In this document: piece after piece, positions 25,352 through 33,297 of the stretch | How positions within the stretch are numbered: position 1 is the stretch's first letter | How the letters are laid out: each line of letters begins with the position of its first letter | Source of the DNA: Smithella sp. | GTDB taxonomy: Bacteria; Desulfobacterota; Syntrophia; Syntrophales; Smithellaceae | Direction of reading: 5' to 3' | NCBI GenBank assembly: GCA_018056685.1 | Contig: JAGPFC010000001.1 | Coordinates: forward strand, 196,178 to 239,923 | DNA length: 43,746 nt | The notes under the pieces: generated by a model | What the model saw: the letters and a program-made list of their open reading frames with translations, nothing else | Told to the model about the DNA's origin: nothing | Database searches by the model: none | Position numbers and translations under genes: made by a program

Positions 25352-25933
25352 TTATTTGGCCGGATTAACGCTCGAATAAGGAGTCTCCCCCTGACAATTC
25401 AGACATTTTTCACCGTGTTTTGACGGATAGGCTTCGCCGCAGACGGGACAAATACCCACCGGTCCCATTTTTTTCCGGCGAACTTTTTCCGGTTCGACCT
25501 GAACTTTCTGCACACTCAACAGTTTGTGCCCGGCTTCTTTAATCTGCGCCAAAAGAACGTCGGGATCCTGCTCGTTCTTTTTTTTCTTTTTCAGATACCA
25601 GTCGCGGACTTCCGGCCAGTTGTTGAGTTTTTCAGTATCCAGATAAACACGCACGCCTTTGCCCGTGTATTTCTCATACAAGGTTACAGCAAAACGGCCG
25701 AAGTTGACGATGCTTAGCCAGCCGTTGCCGATGGTGCAGGGTGTCAATATCTGTACGGCATCTGGCAGGCAAACCGGCGTCTCGCAGACGGCGTCAAAAA
25801 ACTCGCCTTCCGGCAGATTTTTCATCGCCAAGTCAATCATAAAACCGCCAATGATCAGTCCCGGCGCAAGATTGCCGTGAAATGATTTTACCAGATGGAG
25901 ATACTCTTCATAGGAATAGGTACAGATGTTCAT
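25352..25933 (-). CDS. FmdE family protein with C-terminal zinc ribbon
   Basis: 193 residues. FmdE (formylmethanofuran dehydrogenase subunit E) domain: SYEEYLHLVKSFHGNLAPGLIIGGFMIDLA, the Cys motif FDAVCETPVCLPDAVQILTPCTIGNGW, and FGRFAVTLY. C-terminal zinc ribbon CPVCGEAYPSKHGEKCLNC. FmdE proteins are found with molybdenum/tungsten enzymes; outside methanogens their role is not settled. AAGGAG precedes the ATG. Lies between modC and the DUF364-like gene on the same strand; the 161-base gap to modC holds an inverted repeat. Confidence 0.88.
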   Translation of the reverse strand: MNICTYSYEEYLHLVKSFHGNLAPGLIIGGFMIDLAMKNLPEGEFFDAVCETPVCLPDAVQILTPCTIGNGWLSIVNFGRFAVTLYEKYTGKGVRVYLDTEKLNNWPEVRDWYLKKKKKNEQDPDVLLAQIKEAGHKLLSVQKVQVEPEKVRRKKMGPVGICPVCGEAYPSKHGEKCLNCQGETPYSSVNPAK

Positions 25934-26005
25934 AAATATTTTGCTCCTTAACTTATTTCCAAATCATTCATATCTGATGCAGTGTCTGCAAATATCTATA
26001 GAATA

Positions 26006-26081
26006 TGTCATTTCGAAGCGTAGCGAGAAATCTTAATGGTCATAAGAATATAAAAGATATCTCCCTCTGGTCGATATGACA
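26006..26081. repeat. Inverted repeat, CATTTCGA family, copy 2
   Basis: TGTCATTTCGAAGCGTAGCG..AGAAATCTT on the left and AAGATATCTCCCTCTGGTCG..ATATGACA on the right, the same element as at 5677-5750. It lies between modC and the FmdE-like gene and may partly end the mod transcript. Confidence 0.65.
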
Positions 26082-26094
26082 CTGAAATACTACG

Positions 26095-26808
26095 CTAGTA
26101 CACCAAAGTCAGTCTCGGTTCACGCGCTGCGCGCAGAGCGACATCCGTCGACGGTTCGCGGGTTATCATCTTTTGTAGCCATTGATCGTCAATCTTGCCT
26201 TCGACAACCGGCAGCAATTCATCGGCCAGATACAACGCTTCGGTTATATCATGCGTCACATAAATGATCGGAAAGGACATTTTGCCCTTGAGGTTCTTCA
26301 ATTCTTCACGCAACCCGCGGCGGGTGATGGCATCCAGCGCGGAAAACGGTTCGTCCAAAAGCAAAATGCGGGGATGCCTCGCCAGCGCCTGACAAATCGC
26401 GCATCGCTGGCGTTCACCGCCGGAAACCATGTGCGGTTTGCGTTTTTTCAGATGATCGATCTTGAACAGTTCAAACAGCTCATCGACTTCCTGTTTATCC
26501 ATGGCGGCAAAAGCCGCATTGTCAAAGAGATTCAGATGCGGAAAAAGATTATAATCCTGGAAAACATAACCCAGGCGCCGCTTCTGCGGCGGGACATTGA
26601 TGTGGCGCAGAGAATCAAACCACACCTCATCGCCGAAAACGACTTTCCCTTCTTTCGGTTTTTCCAGACCGGCCAGCATGCGGATGATGGTTGTCTTGCC
26701 GCCGCCGGACGGACCGATCATCACGACCATGTTTTTCTTCGAGCAGGAAAACGATATATCCACATCAAAATACTTTAATTGTTTCTTGAAAGAAGCTTCA
26801 ATGGTCAT
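26095..26808 (-). CDS. modC: Molybdate/tungstate ABC transporter, ATP-binding protein
   Basis: 237 residues. ATPase motifs: Walker A GPSGGGKTT, Q-loop FQDYNLFPHL, signature VSGGERQR, Walker B ILLLDEPFSALD, switch His in YVTHDITEA. It lacks the C-terminal TOBE/MOP domain that many ModC proteins of ~350 residues carry, so metal regulation through that domain is absent. Its start overlaps the end of modB by four bases (ATGA), a sign of coupled translation. It energises uptake through ModB. Confidence 0.92.
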   Translation of the reverse strand: MTIEASFKKQLKYFDVDISFSCSKKNMVVMIGPSGGGKTTIIRMLAGLEKPKEGKVVFGDEVWFDSLRHINVPPQKRRLGYVFQDYNLFPHLNLFDNAAFAAMDKQEVDELFELFKIDHLKKRKPHMVSGGERQRCAICQALARHPRILLLDEPFSALDAITRRGLREELKNLKGKMSFPIIYVTHDITEALYLADELLPVVEGKIDDQWLQKMITREPSTDVALRAAREPRLTLVY

Positions 26809-27464
26809 GTGCGGGTTCTCTCATTGAGTTTATTAACCAACAGTAAAAAGGCGTAACTGATGGGAATGAAACTCAGCGCAATCATCCCCGCCGCCCGATA
26901 ATTCATCATTTCCACGGCCTCGTAAATCGCAATGGACGCCACTTTGGTTTCGCCGGGAATGCTGCCGCCGACCATCAGCAAAACACCGAACGCTCCGATG
27001 GAATGCAGAAAAACCAGAATGGCGGCCGCGGCAATGCCGCTGACCGAATTGGGAATAATCACCCGGAAAAACGTCGCCTTTTTGGACAAGCCGAGAACAT
27101 ACGCTGATTCCAGTAAACGGCGATCTATCTTGGAAAACGCGGCTTTCATCGGTTGCACGGCAAAAGGAATACTGTAAACAATGGACGCAATCGTTATGCC
27201 GATGAAGGTAAACAAAAGCGATCCTCCGGTGAAACATTCCCACATCCTGCCGACAAAGCCTTTCGGTCCCATGAGGATGATCAGGTAAAATCCGATGACC
27301 GTGGGAGGCAGCGCCATCGGCAGGTAAATCAGCGCTTCCAGAAATGATTTGCCGGTAAAACGGTAATACGCCAGGGCGTAAGCAACAGGCGCGGCAATAA
27401 CCATCAGAACGATGGTCGTCACCAGCGCCAGTTTTAATGTCACATAAAGAGCAAGATAATCCAC
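26805..27464 (-). CDS. modB: Molybdate/tungstate ABC transporter, permease
   Basis: 219 residues, five or six hydrophobic helices, with the ABC permease EAA loop (ESAYVLGLSKKATFFRVIIPNSVSGIAAA). Typical ModB start LALYVTLKLALVTTIVLMVIAAPVAYALAYY and YLPMALPPTVIGFYLII. Start is a GTG that directly follows the modA stop codon (TAAGTG), so the two are translationally linked. Inner membrane. Whether Mo or W is preferred cannot be told. Confidence 0.93.
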   Translation of the reverse strand: MDYLALYVTLKLALVTTIVLMVIAAPVAYALAYYRFTGKSFLEALIYLPMALPPTVIGFYLIILMGPKGFVGRMWECFTGGSLLFTFIGITIASIVYSIPFAVQPMKAAFSKIDRRLLESAYVLGLSKKATFFRVIIPNSVSGIAAAAILVFLHSIGAFGVLLMVGGSIPGETKVASIAIYEAVEMMNYRAAGMIALSFIPISYAFLLLVNKLNERTRT

Positions 27465-28238
27465 TTACCGATAACCGTACTTAACTTTTATTTCCTTTGC
27501 GGAGGGAGAGTTCAAAAATTCAACGAACTTCTCCACGGCGGCGCGGTTTGTTGTTCTTTTCAGAATGCACGCCGACTGAATAATTTCCGGAGCCTCATTG
27601 ATCACGAAGAAGCAGCCTTTCTTCCCTTCAACGCTGACCGTGGCCGACATGGCGCAGAAGCCGGCATCAACCGCCGATGTTGAAGCGTACTGAAACGATT
27701 GCGCGATATCCTGGGCGTTGACCAGCCTGCTTTGCAGATTATCCCACATGCCGGCTTTTTCCAATGCTTTTTTAGCAGCCGCTCCATAAGGCGCGGTTTG
27801 TGTATTGGCGATCGCTATCTTGTTGACCTGTTCATTTTTCAGGGCATCCTGCCAGGTCTTCGCCTTGCAGAAGTCCTTATTGGCCGACCACAGAACCGCC
27901 TGTCCTTTGGCATAAATAAAAGGAGCGTCCGCGGCGCCGTCTTTGTTCAGTTTGGCCGGTCTTTCTTCATCAGCGGACAAGAACAAATCGTAAGGCGCGC
28001 CGTTGGTGATCTGGCCGTAGAGATTTCCCGTTGAAGAAAAAGTGCCTTCGACTTTAATTTTGGTTTTTGCTTCAAAATCAGCCGCCATGTCTTTGAAGGC
28101 TGAAATGAAATTTGCCGCAACCGCCACGGAAATTTTTTCTTCCGCAAACGCTTGACCGGAGACGCCCACAAAAAAAGCCACGCCGATCACTGTCAATAAA
28201 ATTTTTGTTATGACCTGTTTGAACTTTGATTTTTTCAT
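27465..28238 (-). CDS. modA: Molybdate/tungstate ABC transporter, substrate-binding protein
   Basis: 257 residues. Signal peptide: KK start, hydrophobic stretch ILLTVIGVAFFVGVSG, cleavage after AFA. Mature protein has ModA landmarks: ISVAVAANFISAFKDMA, KVEGTFSSTGNLYGQI, NGAPYDLFLSADEERP, IAIANTQTAPYGAAAKKAL and the ending FVEFLNSPSAKEIKVKYGYR. Periplasmic oxyanion capture. GAGGA precedes the ATG. Operon modABC-FmdE-DUF364 starts here; its promoter is overlapped by a TGTCA-type palindrome. Confidence 0.93.
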   Translation of the reverse strand: MKKSKFKQVITKILLTVIGVAFFVGVSGQAFAEEKISVAVAANFISAFKDMAADFEAKTKIKVEGTFSSTGNLYGQITNGAPYDLFLSADEERPAKLNKDGAADAPFIYAKGQAVLWSANKDFCKAKTWQDALKNEQVNKIAIANTQTAPYGAAAKKALEKAGMWDNLQSRLVNAQDIAQSFQYASTSAVDAGFCAMSATVSVEGKKGCFFVINEAPEIIQSACILKRTTNRAAVEKFVEFLNSPSAKEIKVKYGYR

Positions 28239-28277
28239 GAATAAAAGATCCTCGCTTTCTAGAGTAAATGCGAGAAA

Positions 28278-28306
28278 ACTCTATATTAAAAATAACATTA
28301 TGTCAA
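28278..28306 (-). promoter_or_regulatory. Promoter of the mod operon
   Basis: Minus strand: TTGACA (28306-28301), then TAGAGT (28283-28278) after 17 bases or TATAGA (28285-28280) after 15. The -35 lies inside the palindromic operator 28297-28318, which is the place expected for a repressor. Confidence 0.65.
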
Positions 28307-28318
28307 TAATAACATAAT
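28297..28318. promoter_or_regulatory. Palindromic operator of the mod operon
   Basis: Arms ATTATGT (28297-28303) and ACATAAT (28312-28318) with an 8-base spacer; inside it GTCAATAATAAC matches the fdhA1 boxes (GTCAATAATGAC). It overlaps the -35 of modA. ModE or TunR-type regulators are the obvious candidates by family knowledge. Confidence 0.65.
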
Positions 28319-28386
28319 AAATTGTTTTCCCGGGATGGTTTAACAGGTCACTCAGGTGTTGTTTTTCGGACAATAATCACTTCACA

Positions 28387-28420
28387 AAAAAATGTCCCGC
28401 CAGGAAAGCGGGACATTTTT
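28387..28420. terminator. Terminator downstream of fdhA2
   Basis: Stem AAAAATGTCCCGC / GCGGGACATTTTT with a seven-base loop; T-runs on both strands, so it can work both ways. It ends the fdhA2 transcript 10 bases after its stop and separates it from the mod promoter region. Confidence 0.9.
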
Positions 28421-28430
28421 ATTCCTTCTG

Positions 28431-31139
28431 TCATTTCAGTTTTTCGATTTTCACTGCGCAGGCTTTGTATTCCGCCGTCTGCGTAATGGGGTCGTATACG
28501 GGATTGGTCAGCCAGTTGGCGCAAGCTTCGCGGAAATGGAAGGCCATCCAGACCAGTCCTTGCGGAACCTCGTCTGTTACCCTGGCTTTGACCTCGACCT
28601 TGCCGCGGCGGGATTTCACCAGAATCTTCTCGCCGTTTTTAATGCCTTTGGCTTCGGCATCGGCCGGAGAGATATCGGCGGTTTCCTCGCCAAGAATATC
28701 GTTGATGCCTTCGCAGCGTCCGGTCTGCGTCCGGGTATGATAATGATACAAACGACGACCGGTGGAGAGCACCATCGGGTATTCCTTATCGGGAACTTCC
28801 GCCGGTGGAATATAGTCGATCGCTTTGAGCATACCCAGACCGCGGGTGAACTTGCCGCCTTTGTGCAGCGTCGGGGTGCCCGGATGATCTTCGGTGGGGC
28901 AGGGCCACTGCAAACCGTCATTTTCCAGACGAGCGTATTTGATTCCCGCCATCGAGGGCGCCAGCACGGATACTTCGTTATCCCAGATTTCCTGAGCGCT
29001 GTTGGATGCCCACTTGTGACCGAAACGTTTGGCCAGCTCTTTGAATATCCACCAGTTGGGTTTGGCATCGCCCGGCGGTACACTGGCCGTGCGTACGCGG
29101 TTGACGCGCCGCTCTGAACTGGCGAAGGTGCCGTCATTTTCGCTCCAGGCGGCAGCCGGAAGTATTACATGAGCAAAGCGTGTTGTTTCCGTCGGGAAAA
29201 TATCCTGGCAAACCAGAAATTCCGCCGATTGCAGTTCATGCTCAACATGATGAATATCCGGTTCCGTGTTGGCCAGATTCTCACCGAAGACATAGAAGCC
29301 TTTGACTTTTCCGGTGGTCAGATTTTTCATCATGGTCGGCATCATCATGCCGGGTTTGTCCGGAAGCGATTTGACGTTCCAGGCTTTTTCGAATTTTGCC
29401 CGGGCTTCCGCATTGGCCACCTGCTGATAGCCGGGGAAAACATTGGGCAGCGCGCCCATGTCGCAGGCGCCCTGAACGTTGTTCTGACCGCGCTGCGGGT
29501 TGACGCCGCCGCATTCAACGCCAACATTGCCCAGCATCATTTGAAGGTTGGCGCAGGACATAACGTTGTTGACGCCGCAAATGTGTTCGGTAATGCCCAG
29601 CGTGTACATCAGCATGGCCGGCTTGACGGAAGCCATTGTGCGGGCCAGCTCGCGAATGGTATCGGCGGAAATGCCGGTGATTTTCTCGGCTTTTTCCGGC
29701 GTGTACTCCATCACCTTTTTCTTTAATTCCTCAAAGCCCTCCGTGCAGGAGTCCACATATTTTTTATCGTAGAGATTTTCCGTAATCAGGACGTTCATCA
29801 ACGCATTGATCAGAGCCACGTCGGAGCCAACTTTGAGCTGAATGAACGTATCGGCAAAATCAACCATATCGGTGCGCCGCGGATCAATCACAATCAACTT
29901 GGCGCCGGCCAGCACCGCATCCTTCACAAACGTGGAAGCGACCGGATGTGCTTCACTGATATTGGTGCCGACAAGAATAATCATTTTTGCCTTCGCGTAA
30001 TCGCCAAACGAATTGGTCATTGCGCCCGAACCGAAAGACGTCGCCAGACCGGCGACGGTAGGAGCGTGTCAGGTACGCGCGCAGTGATCGATATTATTCG
30101 TACCGATAACCGCGCGGAAAAATTTCTGCATCTGATAGGAATCTTCGTTAATACTGCGGGCACAACTGACACCGGCAATGGCATCCGGCCCGTCTTTCTT
30201 GATAATCTCCTTGAACTTTGTGGCAACAAGATCCAAAGCTTCATCCCATGACGCCTCGCGGAACTCGCCGTTCTTCTCGCGAATCAAAGGCGTTTTCAGT
30301 CTTTCTTTGGAATAAATGAAATCATAGGCAAAACGGCCTTTCACACACAGGCGGCCCTGATTCGGCTGGGCATCTTCAACGGCCGTTACCTTGACAATCT
30401 TGCCGTCTTTCACATGGAGCAACTGCTGACAGCCGACCCCGCAGTAAGGGCAGGTCGTGCGGATTTTCTGGGTTTCCCAGGGGCGCCCCAGACCTTTGGC
30501 TTTTTTCTCCGTCAAGGCGCCAACAGGACAAACCTGAACGCACTGTCCGCAGAACACGCATTCGCTCATTTCATCATCATAGGCTTTGTCGCCGCCGGTA
30601 ACAATTTTACTTTTCTTGCCGCGATAGCCCTGCGAGATGGCGCGATTCACGACAACCTCGTTGCAGGCCTGTACGCAGCGGCCGCAAAGAATGCAGCGGC
30701 TGAAATCGCGCACGATAAAGGGATTCTGATCTTCTTTGGGATAGATCTCTTTTTCATCCTTCTCCGGAAACAGCAATTTAGTAATTTTATAAAAATAAGC
30801 CAGATCCTGAAGGCGGCAATTGCCGTTGGATTCGCACATCAGGCAATTATGTTTGCCACTGGACAATAAAAACTCAATGTTCATCTTTCGCGCTTTATGA
30901 ACCATTTCTGTATCGGTAAATACTTCCATTCCCGGTGAGACCGGAGTGGAGCATGCCGCCACCAGCGACCGTGCCCCCTTGACTTCCACACAACAAACAC
31001 GGCACGCGCCTGTCGGTGTAGACCCTTTCAAATAACAAAGCGTTGGAATTTCAATCCCACCGTTTTTCGCCGCATCCAAAATTGTTTGCCCCTGCGTAAA
31101 GGGCGTCTCTTTTCCGTTCAACACAAATGTTTCACTCAT
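28431..31139 (-). CDS. fdhA: Selenocysteine formate dehydrogenase, catalytic subunit 2 (UGA read through at 30069-30071)
   Basis: 902 residues with Sec at codon 357 in DHCART-U-HAPTVAGL. Same domain order as fdhA1: 2Fe-2S (CYLKGSTPTGACRVCC), His-Cys3 (HNCLMCESNGNC), 4Fe-4S pairs ([22 protein letters not shown]), CPYCGVGC...CVKG, then the Mo/W domain ([16 protein letters not shown]). An AGGTGG ribosome site precedes ATG 31139. SECIS hairpin at 30039-30057. No electron-transfer partner gene adjacent: its neighbours are the mod operon and a ferritin-like gene. Its promoter region is different from that of fdhA1 (two strong palindromes), so the two isoenzymes are likely expressed under different conditions. 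Cytoplasmic. Confidence 0.96.
30039..30057 (-). promoter_or_regulatory. Bacterial SECIS hairpin of fdhA2
   Basis: Coding strand, 11 bases after the TGA: CGTCGCC / GGCGACG, perfect 7-bp stem with loop GGTCT. Same geometry as in fdhA1 although the stem bases differ, so the pairing is kept by compensating changes. Confidence 0.93.
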
Positions 31140-31184
31140 TATTCATCCACCTTTTTCAATAATAAATAATATAAATGTTACTTG

Positions 31185-31210
31185 GACATATGCCATTTCT
31201 GGCATATGTC
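31185..31210. promoter_or_regulatory. Perfect palindrome at the transcription start of fdhA2
   Basis: Arms GACATATGCCA (31185-31195) and TGGCATATGTC (31200-31210), loop TTTC. It lies just downstream of the -10 (31219-31224) of the fdhA2 promoter, so it is either a repressor site or a stem at the 5' end of the mRNA. Its right end continues into TGTCAGAAATGATTCATA, a weak form of the TGTCA-N4-TGAC box. Confidence 0.75.
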
Positions 31211-31218
31211 AGAAATGA

Positions 31219-31247
31219 TTCATACAACTTGACCGGCTGACTGTCAA
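31219..31247 (-). promoter_or_regulatory. Promoter of fdhA2
   Basis: Minus strand: TTGACA (31247-31242), 17 bases, TATGAA (31224-31219). A second TTGACA lies farther upstream (around 31347-31352 on the plus strand as TGTCAA). Confidence 0.7.
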
Positions 31248-31293
31248 CATAGAAATTCATCTCGTTAAGTCATTTTATTCAATCGAATCGATA

Positions 31294-31317
31294 AATTATG
31301 CTACAAATAGCATAATT
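31294..31317. promoter_or_regulatory. Second palindrome upstream of fdhA2
   Basis: Arms AATTATGCTA (31294-31303) and TAGCATAATT (31308-31317), loop CAAA. It shares the TATGC(C/T)A-N4-T(G/A)GCATA core with the palindrome at 31185-31210, centre to centre 108 bases, so one regulator may bind both. The whole 433-base gap 31140-31572 is regulatory DNA and the terminator of the next gene. Confidence 0.7.
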
Positions 31318-31497
31318 GCCATCACATAAAAATTGACTGCCCCTTTATGTCAATGATTTTAAGTGAGATTCTGAATTATTTTAATATTTAACTTATTGCG
31401 TAATCGGAGAATATCCGATTGCTGAATCAGGAACAGATAAACAAGATTAATTTAAACAATTTTCAATTTATAATTTTTAATAATTAGAATATTTACT

Positions 31498-31534
31498 AAA
31501 AAAAACGGGGAAAGATCACTAATGATTTTCCCCG
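31498..31534 (-). terminator. Terminator of the ferritin-like gene
   Basis: Minus strand: CGGGGAAA (31534-31527), inner ATCATTAGTGAT, TTTCCCCG (31513-31506), then T8. Typical strong intrinsic terminator 39 bases after the stop codon. Confidence 0.92.
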
Positions 31535-31572
31535 CTAAAATGTTTTAAATCAGATATTGGGCTAAACAAACA

Positions 31573-32025
31573 TTACCACGCTTCCGGAAACGCCATGTTG
31601 GTAAATGTGTCTTCCAGTTTGACTTTGTGACCCTGTTCCATATTCGCCAGCGACTGGAACATTTTTTTCTGCCCGGCATCGGTGCTGCATGAAGCCATTT
31701 CCTTGTACATCTCCATGGCCTCCTGTTCATTCTTGACCGCCAGCGCGATGGCATCCGCCGGTTTCATGCTCATACTCAGTTTGGGCTTATTGATTGATTC
31801 GGCCACTTTGTAATCTTTGGATTCGTCAAAATGCATCTGGCCCTTGCCGGAAGCCAGACCTTCCAGAAGTTTGCGATGTCCGGCCTCTTCCTCCGCCAGT
31901 TCCGCAAATATTTTTTTCAAACTTGCGTCTTTCACTTTCTCTGAGACGCCTTTATAAAAGTCGTAAGCTTCAATTTCATTGGCGACGGCAAACTTGATTA
32001 TTTTTTTGTATTCGTCCGTTTTCAT
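31573..32025 (-). CDS. Ferritin-like / rubrerythrin-type diiron protein without rubredoxin domain
   Basis: 150 residues from ATG 32025, which has GGAGG 6 bases ahead; a 7-residue longer version has no ribosome site. Two helix pairs with diiron motifs: FAVANEIEAYDFY, AELAEEEAGHRKLL, ALAVKNEQEAMEMY and SLANMEQGHKVKLE, i.e. two E...E..H half-sites. No CxxC rubredoxin module. Family knowledge: such proteins act in peroxide/oxygen defence or iron handling in anaerobes. Own terminator downstream; divergent from the aor operon across a 791-base gap. Confidence 0.88.
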   Translation of the reverse strand: MKTDEYKKIIKFAVANEIEAYDFYKGVSEKVKDASLKKIFAELAEEEAGHRKLLEGLASGKGQMHFDESKDYKVAESINKPKLSMSMKPADAIALAVKNEQEAMEMYKEMASCSTDAGQKKMFQSLANMEQGHKVKLEDTFTNMAFPEAW

Positions 32026-32133
32026 ACTAATCCTCCATGTCAGCAATAATTAAAGAAGTTAAAATCCTTTTCGATTCCTCGTCTCATTTCGTAGAAAATA
32101 TACCCTAAATGAATCAACGCGTCAAAAGATTTA

Positions 32134-32285
32134 TAGTGAGGCAAGCCGATAATGAGACCCAAGTTTCAGAAACGAAGTGCACTGAAGCTTGGACGTAATG
32201 AGACTCCAATTTCAAAAGCGTAGCGCATTGAAATTTGTAAGTCGAACTATCCCGTCGATGTAACCGGCAGGGGCGGAGTGGGATC
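32134..32285 (+). repeat. Mosaic hairpin repeat cluster 6
   Basis: TAGTGAGGCAAGCCGATAAT, GAGACCCAAGTTTCAGAAAC, GAAGTGCACTGAAGCTTGG, then a second unit AATGAGACTCCAATTTCAAA, AGCGTAGCGCATTGAAATTT, GTAAGTCGAACTATCCCGTC. Two hairpin units head to tail. In the gap 32026-32816 this block is followed by A/T-rich regulatory DNA and no credible gene. Confidence 0.72.
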
Positions 32286-32341
32286 GTGAATACATTCAAA
32301 CTGCCCACTTTGAATTAAACAGCAATGCGCTTTTTGCCATG

Positions 32342-32355
32342 TGTCAAATATGACA
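32342..32355. promoter_or_regulatory. TGTCA-N4-TGACA palindrome upstream of the aor operon
   Basis: TGTCAAATATGACA: perfect arms TGTCA/TGACA around AATA, followed by TAA. It is the cleanest copy of the motif seen before fdhA1 and modA. It lies 461 bases before aorA and 316 bases before the ferritin-like gene start, so which of the two it serves is open. Confidence 0.6.
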
Positions 32356-32540
32356 TAAGATGCCGTAATATTTCATAAAATAGCTGCTAAACGATGGCAT
32401 ATTGGATTTGAGAATGATATAATTAAATCAGTAAATAGATCCGTCTCCATCTAAAATTTTTTGATGATACGGGTCATACAGTTTTTATGGGCCGCATGGG
32501 AAAATCATCATCTGTTGTCGGATATGTTTCCTCTATCCGG

Positions 32541-32569
32541 TTGACATAAAGCGGCGTTAAAAAATTATG
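32541..32569 (+). promoter_or_regulatory. Possible promoter of the aor operon
   Basis: TTGACA (32541-32546), 17 bases, ATTATG (32564-32569; AATTAT one base earlier is an alternative). It would give a leader of about 240 bases before aorA, long enough for an RNA element; no known riboswitch fold could be confirmed by eye. Confidence 0.45.
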
Positions 32570-32816
32570 CGCATGATCAGCGCTCTTCCTTTAAGTTTGA
32601 TAAAGGGGGTGATGACTGAATCTATAAATGGCTTGAGTTTCAAAAATATTGAAGGGTGGCCATTCTCACATCCCTTTCCCGCAAATGATATTCTGCTGCT
32701 GTCTCAAAAGCCCGATCCTCAATTGTTCTCTCCTGATCCGCAGGGGCATGCTTTGCGATAATGACCGATAGATGAAAAATCAATAATGAACGTTCTTTAA
32801 TTTTCAGGAGGAAATT

Positions 32817-33296
32817 ATGTCGAAGATGTTGATGATTTATCCTGATCGCTGCACGGGTTGTCAGAATTGCACCCTGGCATGTTCTTTTTTCCATGACGGC
32901 GAATTCCGTCCGCATACGTCCCGGATTCAGGTGACGACCTGGGAAACGGAAGGATTTTCCATGCCCACGACGTGCCAGCAGTGCAAAGATGCTCCCTGTG
33001 TGGCGGTTTGTCCGACCGGAGCCATGCATGATGATTTGACAATGAACCGTGTGGCCTGGGACGACGTGAAGTGCATCGGTTGCCGGATGTGCACACTGGC
33101 CTGTCCTTTCGGCGCCGTGGTTTTCGAAACGGCCCGCCACCGGATTATCAAGTGCGATCTTTGCGACGGGAAACCCGAATGTGTGGCCTTCTGTCCCACC
33201 AGGGCTTTGGATTACGTCGAAGAAACCGATTCCGCCAGAGATCGTAAAAAGGCCGTCGCCGTGGAATTCAAAAAAACGTTCGAGGAGGTGAAGTGA
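32817..33296 (+). CDS. aorA: Polyferredoxin-type electron-transfer subunit of aldehyde oxidoreductase
   Basis: 159 residues with four 4Fe-4S motifs of HycB/DmsB type: CTGCQNCTLAC, CQQCKDAPCVAVCP, CIGCRMCTLACP and CDLCDGKPECVAFCP. Carries electrons between the tungsten subunit and the FAD subunit. Gene order FeS - AOR - FAD protein is that of the three-subunit AorABC enzyme known from Aromatoleum, in which stacked AorAB units form filaments. AGGAGG precedes the ATG; the stop codon is one base before the next ATG. Confidence 0.92.
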   Translation: MSKMLMIYPDRCTGCQNCTLACSFFHDGEFRPHTSRIQVTTWETEGFSMPTTCQQCKDAPCVAVCPTGAMHDDLTMNRVAWDDVKCIGCRMCTLACPFGAVVFETARHRIIKCDLCDGKPECVAFCPTRALDYVEETDSARDRKKAVAVEFKKTFEEVK

Positions 33297-33297
33297 T

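Noticed and set aside
30069..30071. In-frame stop splitting the second formate dehydrogenase
   Set aside because: Same reasoning: TGA at codon 357, SECIS with 11-base spacing and GGTCT loop.
32567..32761. 64-codon ORF upstream of aorA
   Set aside because: No ribosome site, no recognisable pattern, proline-rich random-looking end; it probably lies in the leader.
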